DNA from: Rhodocyclaceae bacterium
GTDB lineage: Bacteria > Pseudomonadota > Gammaproteobacteria > Burkholderiales > Rhodocyclaceae
Assembly (NCBI GenBank): GCA_020445745.1
Contig: JAGRGB010000079.1
Location: 1-64,000 of the forward strand
Direction of reading: 5' to 3'
Length of the DNA: 64,000 nt
Under the pieces are notes generated by a model that saw nothing but the letters and a program-made list of their open reading frames with translations, was not told the DNA's origin and did no database searches. Positions 44,395 to 53,619 of this stretch are shown piece by piece. How positions within the stretch are numbered: position 1 is the stretch's first letter; every line of letters begins with the position of its first letter. A program made the translations under genes and the position numbers.

Positions 44395-45760
44395 GCTCCA
44401 GCCACAGCATCGCGGCGGCTTCGTCGGTCAGAATCAGCGACGGCGACATACCCAGTTCGGCGAGTCCCTCCCGCCAGTGCTCGAGGTGGGCGCCGTCGCC
44501 ACCGGCGGGGTCGCTCGCCAGCCATGCCGCGGTCCGCGTGGCGTGGCTGGCGAGCTGGGCGAGCAGCGCGTAGCTGCCGCGGTCCGGACTCAGGCGTGCG
44601 TCGAACACCACCAGCAGCCGGCTGGGCGGATCGGCCGCCAGCGCTTGCAGCGCACGCCGACGGTCGTCCCGGCTTTCCACCCGCTCGAGCATCTTCAACG
44701 AAATGCCCGAATCGGGCGGCCAGGGCAGGTCCGGTCCCAGTTCGACCGCGACCAGCGCACCGCCGGCGCTGGCCTCGAGCCGCGGTGCCGGAGGCATCTG
44801 CGCATGATCGATGCCGGCCGGCGCCGGGTCGGCGACGTGGCCGCTGCCGTGATCGGGCATCAGCCGGCGGCGCAGCAACAGGTTGTCCGGCAGCGCCATG
44901 TCAAGCGCGAGCCGTTCGCCGGCCGCGCGCCAGCGCCGCTGGCACCAGGCCCACAGCAGCAGGCGGGGCAGCACGCCGTACAGGGCCACGCAATGCATCA
45001 GCCAGTTCGCCCAGGCGGCCCTTGCGGCATCCGCCTGGACGCCGCTCAGGGTGTCGATGGCGGGCGCCCCCAGGCCCAGCAGCCGCGGCAGGCCGTCGAC
45101 GGTCGCCACCAGCAGTGCCAGGGTGTCGGGGGACAGGATGGTGGTCTCCCAGACGAAGCCGTAGCGGCGCAGCGAGAACAGGGTCAGCAGAGCGAGCAGC
45201 GCGCTCGCCAGAAGCAGCGCCCACAGCCCGTGGCTGATCATGCCGAACAGCCAGCGCGCGAGGCCGTCGCGGGCCAGCAGGCGCGCCAGCGCCTCGCCAA
45301 GCTCCGGAATCCGCCGCGCCGCCGGCACCCGGCGCAGCAGTCGCATCCACAGCCGTCCCAGCGCGGCGCCCGAGCCGCCGGCCGGCACCAGATTGCCGCC
45401 GAGCCACAGCAGCAGGCTGAGCCCGTGCATGCCGAGCAGCCCGAGCAAGGCCCACACCAGGTTGACCGGGCGGCCGCCGTCGCCGACTGCGGCCAGCGCC
45501 AGCCCGGCGCCGCCGCTGGTTGCCAGTGCCGCGAGCAGCAGCCCGGTCAGGCGCCCGTTGCCGTGCCATTGAACTAGCGCCTGGTGCCAGCCGAGTCTTT
45601 CGGCCAGCGCGCCGGCGCGCGCCAGGGCGCGGGAATCGAAATCGCGGGGCGATGCCTGCAGGCCGGCCAGCAGCGCGCTGTCGTCGAGCCGCCCCGCGCG
45701 CGCCTCGCGCAGGCGCACGGCCTCGGCCAGCCAGTGGGCGTCGAAGCGGCTCGTGGTCAC
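44381..45760 (-). CDS. DUF2868 membrane protein
   Basis: 459 residues with four to five membrane segments (about 62-80, 90-112, 180-200, 255-285) and a large cytoplasmic C-terminal region. SRFDAHWLAEAVRLREARAG is the typical start of DUF2868 proteins. The GTG at 45760 is 2 bases after the creA stop, so translation is probably coupled. It partners the DUF3482 GTPase gene downstream; together they likely form one membrane-associated unit of unknown role. A longer frame to 45997 is a shadow within creA. Confidence 0.85.
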   Translation of the reverse strand: MTTSRFDAHWLAEAVRLREARAGRLDDSALLAGLQASPRDFDSRALARAGALAERLGWHQALVQWHGNGRLTGLLLAALATSGGAGLALAAVGDGGRPVNLVWALLGLLGMHGLSLLLWLGGNLVPAGGSGAALGRLWMRLLRRVPAARRIPELGEALARLLARDGLARWLFGMISHGLWALLLASALLALLTLFSLRRYGFVWETTILSPDTLALLVATVDGLPRLLGLGAPAIDTLSGVQADAARAAWANWLMHCVALYGVLPRLLLWAWCQRRWRAAGERLALDMALPDNLLLRRRLMPDHGSGHVADPAPAGIDHAQMPPAPRLEASAGGALVAVELGPDLPWPPDSGISLKMLERVESRDDRRRALQALAADPPSRLLVVFDARLSPDRGSYALLAQLASHATRTAAWLASDPAGGDGAHLEHWREGLAELGMSPSLILTDEAAAMLWLEHADE

Positions 45761-45762
45761 AC

Positions 45763-46254
45763 TCAGCGTTCGACCGGAATCGGCTGGCCGCGGTCGACGG
45801 CGACTGCGGTGACGCTGTTCTCGGGGTTGCCGTCGATCAGCTTGTCGGAATAGGTCAGGTAGACCAGGACGTTGCGCTTGCTGTCGACCATTCGCACGAC
45901 CTGCAGGCGCTTGAACAGGATCGACATGCGCTGCGAGAACACTTCTTCCTTCTTGGGCAGCGGTGCGGCGACCTCGATCGGGCCGACCTGGCGGCACGCG
46001 ATCGATGCCTCGGCCCTGTCTTCGGCCAGTCCGAAACTGCCCTTCAGGCCGCCGGTGCGGGCGCGGGAGACGTAGCAGGTGACGCCGCCCACCCGCGGAT
46101 CGTCATAGGCTTCGACGACCACCCGGTGATTGGCGCCGATCAGCTTCCAGGCGGTGGTGACTTCGCCCAGTGTCTCGGCACGGGCGGCTGGCGCCAGGGT
46201 GACAGTGGACAGCACGAGCGCGGCGATCGCCGCGCGCGGTAACAAGACGGGCAT
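45763..46254 (-). CDS. creA: CreA family periplasmic protein
   Basis: 163 residues with signal peptide (about 1-26, AARAETLG) and the CreA pattern: LGEVTTAWKLIGANHRVVVEAYDDPRVGGVTCYVSRARTGG, then the AEDRAEASIACRQVGPI and LVYLTYSDKLIDGNPENS blocks. Two Cys are present. Function is unknown despite wide conservation. First gene of a minus-strand run with DUF2868, DUF3482 and DUF364 genes. Confidence 0.9.
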   Translation of the reverse strand: MPVLLPRAAIAALVLSTVTLAPAARAETLGEVTTAWKLIGANHRVVVEAYDDPRVGGVTCYVSRARTGGLKGSFGLAEDRAEASIACRQVGPIEVAAPLPKKEEVFSQRMSILFKRLQVVRMVDSKRNVLVYLTYSDKLIDGNPENSVTAVAVDRGQPIPVER

Positions 46255-46326
46255 GACGGCCTCCGGCGAATGCTTCAGCCCGTCTTATACAACATGCGCG
46301 GCGATGCGCGCCCGGCCGTCCGCGGA

Positions 46327-47268
46327 TCAGCTGCCGAATCCGAGCCGCAGGCGTCCGCCGAAGGCGCGCAGGCGGCTCGCCAGCGAGCGCGTCAGGGAGG
46401 TTTCGCCGGCCGGCGAGGCCGCGACCCGCTGGCGCTGCGCGAGCTTCGGGTCGGCGACCATGCGGCGGTGATGCATCATTGCCGCGCGGATCGCCAGATC
46501 GAGCGCGCCGCGCTTGATCGGCTTGAACGACAGCCGGCACACCTGCGCCTGGTTGATCAGCTTCATCACCGCGTCGGAGTCCGCCTCGTTGGTCAGCATC
46601 ACGGTCATCACCTGCGGGTGCTGCTGCTTGAGGATGCGCAGCAGGTCGAGCGTGTTCTCGCCGCCGACCCGGGTGTCGGTGACGATCACCCCGACCTTCT
46701 GCTGCTCGAGCACGTCCAGGGCGTCGTCGATGCGGTTCGCCTGATGCACGGCGAAGGTGGTGCCGAAGTGCTCCTTGAACCAGTTGCTCTGGGCAAGATC
46801 CTCGTCGAGCACCAGGATGCTGCCGAGCGGCCCGGTGGTCGCCTCGGGCTCGGGCTCGTCGACGATCAGCTGCGCCGATGCCTCGGTGTTGCGGGCGGCT
46901 TCGGCGGCGTCCTTGACGATGGCACGGATCTCGTCCTTGTCCCAGGGCTTGCTGACGAAGCGGAAGATCTCGCCGTCGTTGATCGAGCCGACCATCGCGG
47001 CGAGGTCGGAGTAGCCGGTCAGCAGGATGCGCATGGTGCCGGGCGACAGCCGGCGCACCTTGGCGAGCAGTTCAGTGCCGGTCATGCCGGGCATGCGCTG
47101 GTCGCTGACGATGACATCGATCTTGCGCGACTGGATGATGTCCAGCGCTGCGGCGCCCGAGGTCGCGGAAACGACGTCGTAGTCGCTGCGGAACATGATC
47201 TTCAGCAGATTGACGATATGGACTTCGTCATCGACGAAGAGTACGGCGGGTTTCTGGATGGCGGTCAT
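46327..47268 (-). CDS. double-receiver response regulator without an output domain
   Basis: 313 residues with two receiver domains: REC1 (about 8-125; Asp13/Asp14, Asp56 in VSDQRMPG, Lys107 in SKPWD) and REC2 (about 150-265; Asp198 in VTDTRVGG, lysine in SFKPIKRG). REC1 resembles the RpfG/HD-GYP-associated class. No DNA-binding or enzymatic domain follows; the last 45 residues are a basic tail. It would pass phosphate between partners or act by protein contact. MTAIQKPAV (47268) has AAGGAG upstream. It lies 23 bases after the DAHL kinase gene. Confidence 0.85.
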   Translation of the reverse strand: MTAIQKPAVLFVDDEVHIVNLLKIMFRSDYDVVSATSGAAALDIIQSRKIDVIVSDQRMPGMTGTELLAKVRRLSPGTMRILLTGYSDLAAMVGSINDGEIFRFVSKPWDKDEIRAIVKDAAEAARNTEASAQLIVDEPEPEATTGPLGSILVLDEDLAQSNWFKEHFGTTFAVHQANRIDDALDVLEQQKVGVIVTDTRVGGENTLDLLRILKQQHPQVMTVMLTNEADSDAVMKLINQAQVCRLSFKPIKRGALDLAIRAAMMHHRRMVADPKLAQRQRVAASPAGETSLTRSLASRLRAFGGRLRLGFGS

Positions 47269-47291
47269 GTTTTTCTCCTTGCCTGTGACCG

Positions 47292-49076
47292 TCATGCCGC
47301 GAGCGGCATTTCGTCGTCGATGAGCATCGCGTCGTCATCGACAACCGGCGGTTGGACCGGCAACTCGATCGTGAACACCGTGCCGACCTCGGCTTCGGTA
47401 TCCACCTCGATCCGTCCGGCGTGCGTCTGGATGATCTTGTACGAGATCGACAGGCCCATGCCGGTACCCTTGCCGACTTCCTTTGTGGTGAAGAACGGGT
47501 CGAAGATCTTCGGCAGCACGTCGGCCGGGATGCCGGCACCGTTGTCCTGGATCTCGACGCGCACGCGATCGGTGCCGGCCCGCGAAGTGCGCAGCGTGAG
47601 CACGCCCTCGCGATCGTCCGGGATTGCCTGGGCGGCGTTGGTGATGAGGTTCAGGAAGACCTGGTTGATCTGCGACGGCGAGCACGAGATGTTCGGAATG
47701 TCGTCGAACTCCTTGTCGATCCTGACCTTGTTCTTCAGCAGGTTCTTGGCCAGCAGCAGCGTGCTCTCGAGGCCCTCGCGGACGTCGAACTGGCTGACCT
47801 TGGCGCGGTCGAGGCGGCTGAAGTTCTTCAGGTTGACGACGATTTCGCTGATCTGCGAGATGCCGTTGGAACTCGACTCCAGCAGGGCATCCATCTCTTC
47901 CAGCACCGCGTCGTCGACAGTCTTCTTGGCGAGTGCTTCGAGCTTGACGAATTCGTCCCGGATATCGGACTTGTCCGCCTGCTGGCGCATCAGCCACGCG
48001 AAGCGACGGCTGCTGCCGAGCAGCGCGGTGAGACCCGCGATCTGTTCGTGCATGACATCGACGGTGCCCTTGACGTAGGCCAGCGGCGTGTTGATCTCGT
48101 GGGCGATGCCGGCGACCATCTGCCCCAGCGCCGACATCTTCTCCGACTGCACCATGTAGACCTGGGACTCCTGCAACTCGGCGTGGGCCTTTTGCAGCGA
48201 GGCATTGCTCCGGCGCAGCAGGCGGAAGCTGCGGATCAGGCGCGAGGCCAGCCAGGCGAGGGCCAGCAGCAGCGCCACCGAATAGGCGATCAGCCACTGC
48301 CGGGCCTGCTGCTGGGCGAGCAGGCTGCGATCGTGCTGGCCGGCAATCGCGTCGGAGAGCACGTCGATGCGTTCGGCGGTCGGCAGCACGTCGAGTTCGC
48401 CGAGGATGACGTCGCCGGCGTCCTGCTGGCGCAGCACCGTCTCGACGTGGGAAGCAAACAGCCTGGCCTTCTCGGCCAGCTCCGCCGGCAGGCTTGCCGG
48501 GAGTCTGCCGAGTTGTGCCAGCTGGCCTTCGATCAGCTCGCGGCGGCTCTGTTCCGGCGCCAGGATGTAGCTCAGCGAGCGATTCACCAGATCGGCGAGC
48601 AGCGGCACGATCTTTTCGGCGGGCAACACGCCGGCCGCGGTGATCCCGTCGCCCAGTTCCTGGGCTGCGGTCGGCAGGTAGCGCGAGGAGTTGCGCAGGA
48701 TCGCGTTCTGCGACTTGAAGTGCTCGACCGCGTCGATCTTCTTCTTGATGACTTCACGATAGCTCTGCAGGGCCAGGGCGACCGCGTCGCCACCCTCGCG
48801 CCCGATCAGGCCGGCGGTCTGCTGCTCGAGCCGCGACTCGAGCGAGGCGAGTTGTGCCAGCGGGCGGGCGACCGCGTCGTAGTGTTCGCTGAAGCCGGTC
48901 TTCGAGCGCAACACCTCGGTGTTCCATTCGGCGTCGAGCTGTTTCATCTCGCGCAAGGTGGCGACGATGCGGTTGTGGGCCTCGAGATCGACGCTGCGGG
49001 TCAGCGCGACCAGCACGATCAGCACTGCGATCAGGGTCGCGGCGGCGGCAAAGCCCAGGATCTTGTTCTTGCTCAT
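47292..49076 (-). CDS. DAHL-domain sensor histidine kinase
   Basis: 594 residues: TM1 (about 7-25), a periplasmic helical sensor (about 30-258) of the double alpha-hairpin (DAHL) type, TM2 (about 262-281), a coiled coil, HisKA with His326 (GIAHEINTPLAYVKG), then HATPase_c (NLITNAAQAIPDD, DNGAGIP, GTGMGLSIS). The ligand of DAHL domains is not established. CAGGAGAAC precedes the ATG. It lies between the di-heme peroxidase gene (upstream, 14 bases away) and the double-receiver regulator, so the three are probably one operon. Confidence 0.9.
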   Translation of the reverse strand: MSKNKILGFAAAATLIAVLIVLVALTRSVDLEAHNRIVATLREMKQLDAEWNTEVLRSKTGFSEHYDAVARPLAQLASLESRLEQQTAGLIGREGGDAVALALQSYREVIKKKIDAVEHFKSQNAILRNSSRYLPTAAQELGDGITAAGVLPAEKIVPLLADLVNRSLSYILAPEQSRRELIEGQLAQLGRLPASLPAELAEKARLFASHVETVLRQQDAGDVILGELDVLPTAERIDVLSDAIAGQHDRSLLAQQQARQWLIAYSVALLLALAWLASRLIRSFRLLRRSNASLQKAHAELQESQVYMVQSEKMSALGQMVAGIAHEINTPLAYVKGTVDVMHEQIAGLTALLGSSRRFAWLMRQQADKSDIRDEFVKLEALAKKTVDDAVLEEMDALLESSSNGISQISEIVVNLKNFSRLDRAKVSQFDVREGLESTLLLAKNLLKNKVRIDKEFDDIPNISCSPSQINQVFLNLITNAAQAIPDDREGVLTLRTSRAGTDRVRVEIQDNGAGIPADVLPKIFDPFFTTKEVGKGTGMGLSISYKIIQTHAGRIEVDTEAEVGTVFTIELPVQPPVVDDDAMLIDDEMPLAA

Positions 49077-49090
49077 GGAGTTCTCCTGTG

Positions 49091-50071
49091 TCAGCGGGTC
49101 GCGACCAGCGAGCGGGCCTGCTTGTCGCCGGTGAGGGTGCGCAGAAACTTGACGATCAACGACTTGTCCTCGGCGGGCGCGCTGCGGCCGAGCTGGTAGC
49201 GGAACATCACGTCGACCGCGTCTTCCAGCGTGTTTGCCGAGCCGTCGTGGAAGTACGGGGCGGTCAGCGCCACGTTGCGCAGGCTCGGCACCTTGAACAC
49301 GTGCTTGTCGGCTTCCAGGCCGGTGACGTTGTAGCGACCGAGGTCGGCCTTGGTCGGGCCGCCACGCTTGGCGAAGTAGTCACCCATGACGCCGAACACC
49401 TGGAACATGTTGCCGCCGATGTTGACGCCCTGGTGGCAGGCGACGCAGCCGTAGTTCTTGAACAGTTGGTAGCCGCGCGCCTCGTCCAGGCCGATTGCCG
49501 AATTGTCGCCGCGCAGGTAGCGGTCGAAGGCCGACGGGGTGACCAGCGAGCGCTCGAAGGTGGCGATCGCATCGACGATGGTTTCGTCCGACAGGCCGGC
49601 CGGGTAGGCTGCGGCGGCCTGGGCCACCAGGGCCGGATCCTGGCGCAGCTTGGCGAGCACCTGTTGCCAGTCGCTGCCCATCTCGATCGGATTGTGGATC
49701 GGGCCGGCGGCCTGCTCCTCCAGCGAGCTGGCGCGGCCGTCCCAGAACTGCCGGAAGTTGTATCCGGCGTTGAACACCGTGGGTGCGTTGATGCCCCCCT
49801 TGGCGCCATCGATGCCGGTGGATACCGGGGCGTTGTCGACGCCGCCGCTGTCGAGCCGGTGGCAGCTCGCGCAGGCGATCGTGCCGTCGCGCGACAGGCG
49901 CTTGTCGTGGAACAGCTTGTTGCCGAGCGCGACCTTGGCGGCGTCGAGCTCGACCCTCAGGGGCAAGGGCTCGATCGGCTCGGCGGCCAGCGCCGCGTTG
50001 CCGCCGGCCCACACGGCAAGGCTGAGGAACAGGCCGGCGGGCCCGCCCCGGCGCTTCAACATTGCATGCAT
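49091..50071 (-). CDS. di-heme cytochrome c peroxidase/MauG-like protein
   Basis: 326 residues with signal peptide (about 1-28, GNAALAAEP) and two CxxCH heme sites: CASCH (about residue 64) and CVACH (about 211). The arrangement is that of bacterial cytochrome c peroxidases and MauG-type enzymes. Substrate could be hydrogen peroxide or a protein. Position directly after pqqE and before a sensor kinase suggests a link to quinoprotein or respiratory oxidation. GAGAGG six bases before the ATG at 50071. Confidence 0.9.
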   Translation of the reverse strand: MHAMLKRRGGPAGLFLSLAVWAGGNAALAAEPIEPLPLRVELDAAKVALGNKLFHDKRLSRDGTIACASCHRLDSGGVDNAPVSTGIDGAKGGINAPTVFNAGYNFRQFWDGRASSLEEQAAGPIHNPIEMGSDWQQVLAKLRQDPALVAQAAAAYPAGLSDETIVDAIATFERSLVTPSAFDRYLRGDNSAIGLDEARGYQLFKNYGCVACHQGVNIGGNMFQVFGVMGDYFAKRGGPTKADLGRYNVTGLEADKHVFKVPSLRNVALTAPYFHDGSANTLEDAVDVMFRYQLGRSAPAEDKSLIVKFLRTLTGDKQARSLVATR

Positions 50072-50131
50072 CGTACACCTCTCGTGGCAGTCGGAATGGA
50101 TGCAAGGCTAGTATCGGCCGGCCCGGGAGGG

Positions 50132-50193
50132 CGCAAATTGCGTCACGTTCGGACGCGCTAAACCTATGACTAAAGTCGAAAAAACTTGACTTT
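50132..50193. promoter_or_regulatory. two inverted repeats upstream of the peroxidase operon
   Basis: A perfect CGCAA-A-TTGCG palindrome (50132-50142) and AAAGTC/GACTTT arms with a 10-base loop (50172-50193) occupy the 144-base gap between pqqE and the peroxidase gene. They could be operators or, for the second, a weak terminator of the pqq transcript. Confidence 0.4.
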
Positions 50194-50215
50194 CGGACGG
50201 TCGGTGCTCTACGAG

Positions 50216-51409
50216 CTACGAGCGGTCGGTGACTTTCGGGGGGTTTTCGGCAGCCGGCACCGGCGGCGAGGATCGACCGGGCGCGTAGTCCTGCCCGGCC
50301 AGCCTGCGCGACTCCGCCGGTCCGCGGAAGATCAGCGGCTGTTCGTTCGCGGCGCCCGATTCGGCCCGCGCCACCGCATCGGCGACCCGCTGGTGGTGCG
50401 GGCTCTTCGCGCACACCGGGTCGGCCGCGGCCGGGTCCTGCGTCAGCATGTAGGCCTGGCAGCGGCAGCCGCCGAGATCCTTCTCCCGCTCGTCGCAGGA
50501 GGCGCACGGTTCCTTCATCCAGCCGGTGCCGCGATAGCGGTTGAAGCCTTCGGATTCGTACCAGATGTCATGCACGCTCATGTCGCGCACGTTCGGGAAG
50601 GCGAGCCCGGGCAGCATCCGGGCGGTGTGGCAGGGCAGGGCGGTGCCGTCCGGCGTGATCGTCAGAAAGACGTTGCCCCAGCCGTTCATGCAGCGCTTCG
50701 GCCGGTTCTCATGGTAGTCCGGCACGACGAAGAAGATGCGCATGCGCCCGTCCAGTCGCTCGCGCCAGCGGGCGGTCACCGCCTCGGCCCGCGCGATCTG
50801 CGCGCGGGTCGGCAGCAGGTGCTCGCGATTGACCTCGGCCCACGAGTAGTACTGGCTGTTGGCCAGTTCCAGGTATTCGGCGCCGACCGTGTCGGCCATG
50901 CCGATGATGCGGTCCACGTGGTCGATGTTGAGGCGGTGGATCACCACGTTCATGACCATCGGGTAGCCGTGGGCCTTGATCATCGCCGCGACCTTCTCCT
51001 TCAGCTCGAAGGTGCGGGTGTGGGACAGGAAGTCGTTGACCTCGCGGGTCGAGTCCTGGAACGAGAGCTGGATGTGGTCGAGCCCCGCGTCCTTGAGCGC
51101 CGCGATGCGCGTCTCGGTCAGGCCGACGCCGGAGGTCAGCAGGTTGGTGTAGTAGCCGAGCCGGTGGGCCTCCGCGACGAGCACCTCGAGGTCCTCGCGC
51201 AGCATCGGTTCGCCGCCGGAAAAGCCGCATTGCACCGAGCCCTGTGCGCGGGCCTCGCGCAGAACCCGCAGCCAGTCGTCGGTGGACATTTCGTCTTCAC
51301 GGGTCGCGAAATCCACCGGGTTGTAGCAGAACACGCAGTGCAGGGGGCAGCGGTAGGTCAGTTCCGCCAGCAGCCACAGCGGTGGTCCGGGACGGCCGGT
51401 ACCATTCAC
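50216..51409 (-). CDS. pqqE: PqqA peptide cyclase (radical SAM)
   Basis: 397 residues. The radical SAM motif is C-x3-C-x2-C ([13 protein letters not shown], about 18-26), followed by the SPASM-type auxiliary cluster Cys ([30 protein letters not shown]). It makes the Glu-Tyr carbon-carbon bond in PqqA, with PqqD as chaperone. [16 protein letters not shown] is typical of the PqqE N-terminus, so GTG 51409, overlapping the pqqD stop as GTGA, is the start rather than the far-upstream ATG. A 45-residue C-terminal tail rich in Pro, Ala and Ser is longer than usual. Confidence 0.96.
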   Translation of the reverse strand: MNGTGRPGPPLWLLAELTYRCPLHCVFCYNPVDFATREDEMSTDDWLRVLREARAQGSVQCGFSGGEPMLREDLEVLVAEAHRLGYYTNLLTSGVGLTETRIAALKDAGLDHIQLSFQDSTREVNDFLSHTRTFELKEKVAAMIKAHGYPMVMNVVIHRLNIDHVDRIIGMADTVGAEYLELANSQYYSWAEVNREHLLPTRAQIARAEAVTARWRERLDGRMRIFFVVPDYHENRPKRCMNGWGNVFLTITPDGTALPCHTARMLPGLAFPNVRDMSVHDIWYESEGFNRYRGTGWMKEPCASCDEREKDLGGCRCQAYMLTQDPAAADPVCAKSPHHQRVADAVARAESGAANEQPLIFRGPAESRRLAGQDYAPGRSSPPVPAAENPPKVTDRS

Positions 51410-51681
51410 CACTGCACCCACTTCTGGCCGCGTGCCATGTCGAGGAAGGCCAGCACGTCCTTTTCCAGCCCGCTGGCAGCGAAGGTCCGCTCCAGGTCGG
51501 CGACGATCCCGGCGACGTCGCGCGTGCCGTCGCAGCGCTTGAGGATCTCGCCGGCCGACTGGTTCAGCTTGACCATGCCCTCGGGATAGAGCAGCACGTG
51601 GCAGTCCTGCGCGGCCTCCCACTGCAGGCGGAAGCCCCGCCCGATCACCGGACAGGTGTCGGCGTTGGCGGCCGTGCTCAT
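51406..51681 (-). CDS. pqqD: PqqA-binding protein
   Basis: 91 residues, a small RiPP recognition element that delivers the PqqA precursor peptide to PqqE. The family core is visible ([38 protein letters not shown]). The ATG at 51681 overlaps the pqqC stop (ATGA) and its stop overlaps pqqE (GTGA). Confidence 0.95.
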   Translation of the reverse strand: MSTAANADTCPVIGRGFRLQWEAAQDCHVLLYPEGMVKLNQSAGEILKRCDGTRDVAGIVADLERTFAASGLEKDVLAFLDMARGQKWVQW

Positions 51682-52376
51682 GTCGTCACCCCGTAGCGCT
51701 GGGCCATCGCGTCGTTCATCGCCCACAGCACGTCGAGCTTGAACTGCAGGATGTCGAGCGCGCGCTCCTGCATCGCCCGGCTCTGGAAATAGTCGAGGGT
51801 GATCGACAGGCCCTGCTCGACGTCGCGGCGGGCCTGGGAGACCCGGTTGCGGAAGTACTGCAGGCCCTCCGCCTCGATCCACGGGTAGTGCTCGGGCCAG
51901 GTCGCCAGCCGCTGCTTGTGGATCGCCGGCGCGAACAGCTCGGTCAGCGACGAGCACACCGCCTCCTGCCACGGCACCCGCCGGGCGAAGTTCACATAGG
52001 CATCGACCGCGAACTGCACCGCCGGGATCACGTGGCGGCCGTCGGTGATCTCCGCGCGGCTCAGGCCGACCGCCTCGCCGAGCCGGATCCACGCCTCGAT
52101 GCCGCCCGGATCGTCGCCGTAACCGTCGTGGTCGAGGATGCGCTGTACCCAGCCGCGGCGCACCTCCCGGTCCGGGCAGTTGGACATCACCGCGGCGTCC
52201 TTGACCGGGATCGCCACCTGGTAGCTGAAGCGGTTGGCGACCCAGCCACGGATCTGCTCCGGGCTGGCCTTGCCGGTGTTCAGCATGACGTTGAACGGGT
52301 GGTGGATGTGGTAGGCCTGCCCCTTGTCGCGCAGGCGGGCCTCGAATTCTTCACGACTCCAGGCGGGCGCGCTCAC
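51678..52376 (-). CDS. pqqC: pyrroloquinoline-quinone synthase
   Basis: 232 residues, TENA/THI-4-like fold. Family signatures are [64 protein letters not shown] and [23 protein letters not shown]. It performs the final ring closure and eight-electron oxidation to PQQ. GTG start at 52376 overlaps the pqqB stop (GTGA). Confidence 0.96.
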   Translation of the reverse strand: MSAPAWSREEFEARLRDKGQAYHIHHPFNVMLNTGKASPEQIRGWVANRFSYQVAIPVKDAAVMSNCPDREVRRGWVQRILDHDGYGDDPGGIEAWIRLGEAVGLSRAEITDGRHVIPAVQFAVDAYVNFARRVPWQEAVCSSLTELFAPAIHKQRLATWPEHYPWIEAEGLQYFRNRVSQARRDVEQGLSITLDYFQSRAMQERALDILQFKLDVLWAMNDAMAQRYGVTT

Positions 52377-53293
52377 AGGCGGATCTCCATGCCGTCGTAC
52401 GCGACCTCGACGCCGCGTGCTTCGAGCTCGGCGCGCTCGCGGCTGTCCTCGTCGAGGATCGGGTTGGTGTTGTTGATGTGGATCAGCACCTTGCGGGTCG
52501 CAGTCGGCAGCTCATCGAGCCATTCCAGCATGCCGCCGGCACCCGACTGGGCGAGATGGCCGATGTCGCTGCCGCGCTTCTTCGACAGGCCGAGGGAAAT
52601 CATCTCGTCGTCGGTCCAGAAGGTGCCATCCACCAGCACCACGTCGGCCGCCGTCATCGCTTGCCAGACATGGGGCTCGATCTCGGCCAGGCCCGGCGCG
52701 TAGAAGACGCAGCGGCCGGTGGCGGTGTCGGTGATCGTGACGCCGATGTTGTCACCCGGCACCGGCGCGTTGCGGTGCGGCGAATACGGCGCGGCGGCGC
52801 TCTTCAGGGCCAGCGCGGTGAAGGCGACGCCGTCCACGCCGGGGATCGTGAACGGAGCGCCGTCGAGCGGCACCGGGTGGCGATCGACGCCGCAGAAATG
52901 CTCCAGCACCCGCAGCAGCGGGTTGCCCCGGGTCAGATCCTCGAACACCGGATCGGTGCACCACAGCGGCATCTTCTCGCCGCGCTCGCGCAGCATGTAG
53001 AGGCCGGTGGTGTGGTCCACCTGGCCGTCCATCAGCACGATGCCGCGGATGCCGGTGTCGCGGATCGCACGGCCCGGCTGCAGCGGCGGGAACTGCCGGA
53101 TCTGCTGCAGGATGTCGGGCGAGGTGTTGAACAGCGCCCAGTCGGCAGCGTCATCGGCGCGCACGCAGATCGACGACTGGGTGCGGGGCCGGGCGCGCAC
53201 GCTGCCGTCGCGCAACCCGGCGCAGTTGCGGCAGTTGCAGTTCCACTGCGGAAAGCCGCCACCGGCGCCGGCGCCGAGTACCACGAGTTGCAT
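52373..53293 (-). CDS. pqqB: PQQ biosynthesis metallo-beta-lactamase-fold protein
   Basis: 306 residues. Starts [19 protein letters not shown] with paired Cys (CNCRNC), the PqqB N-terminus; [17 protein letters not shown] and [13 protein letters not shown] are further family markers. PqqB is proposed to oxidise the cross-linked tyrosine. It lies 70 bases after pqqA across a hairpin and overlaps pqqC. Confidence 0.95.
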   Translation of the reverse strand: MQLVVLGAGAGGGFPQWNCNCRNCAGLRDGSVRARPRTQSSICVRADDAADWALFNTSPDILQQIRQFPPLQPGRAIRDTGIRGIVLMDGQVDHTTGLYMLRERGEKMPLWCTDPVFEDLTRGNPLLRVLEHFCGVDRHPVPLDGAPFTIPGVDGVAFTALALKSAAAPYSPHRNAPVPGDNIGVTITDTATGRCVFYAPGLAEIEPHVWQAMTAADVVLVDGTFWTDDEMISLGLSKKRGSDIGHLAQSGAGGMLEWLDELPTATRKVLIHINNTNPILDEDSRERAELEARGVEVAYDGMEIRL

Positions 53294-53315
53294 GATGCGG
53301 GCTTCCAGATGGCGA

Positions 53316-53342
53316 GGCCCGCATGCGCGGGCCCCGTTTTTT
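53316..53342 (+). terminator. hairpin between pqqA and pqqB
   Basis: GGCCCGC/GCGGGCC arms (53316-53322 with 53327-53333), loop of four, then CCG and six T on the plus strand. For the minus-strand pqq transcript it is a hairpin preceded by A residues, likely a processing or attenuation point that leaves pqqA mRNA in excess; in the plus direction it is a full terminator. Confidence 0.6.
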
Positions 53343-53363
53343 CGTCGTGTCAGCGGCTGGTGG

Positions 53364-53438
53364 TCAGCGGCTGGCGATGTACATCGTGATTTCGAAACCG
53401 AACCGGAAGTCGGTCGCCGTCGGGGTTTCCCATTTCAT
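53364..53438 (-). CDS. pqqA: PQQ precursor peptide
   Basis: A 24-residue peptide starting MKWETPTATDFR and ending IASR, with the invariant Glu16 and Tyr20 (E-x3-Y) that become PQQ. AAGGAGAC lies 5 bases upstream of a nearby out-of-frame ATG; the correct ATG is at 53438. It is the first gene of pqqABCDE. Too short to be found by ordinary length cut-offs. Confidence 0.97.
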   Translation of the reverse strand: MKWETPTATDFRFGFEITMYIASR

Positions 53439-53532
53439 CGCATGTCTCCTTGGTGTGGGGGACGCGGCTCGCGGCCGCGTAACGAGCGAATCGCCGCTAC
53501 GTCATGGCAGTAGTCTGCTCGCAAGATTGATC

Positions 53533-53546
53533 CGAATCATCATTCG
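53533..53546. promoter_or_regulatory. palindrome in the pqqA/hydrolase divergent region
   Basis: CGAATCATCATTCG is a perfect 5-4-5 inverted repeat, 95 bases before pqqA and 74 before the divergent hydrolase gene. Candidate operator for either gene. Confidence 0.35.
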
Positions 53547-53619
53547 CTTCTGGATTCACACCTCAAGATTTTCTGTAGTTTCGCCTCGGGGCGCCGGCCG
53601 GGGCTAACATCGGGAGCCC

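Noticed and set aside
42376-45237. 953-residue plus-strand open frame
   Set aside because: Shadow of the DUF364/DUF3482/DUF2868 genes.
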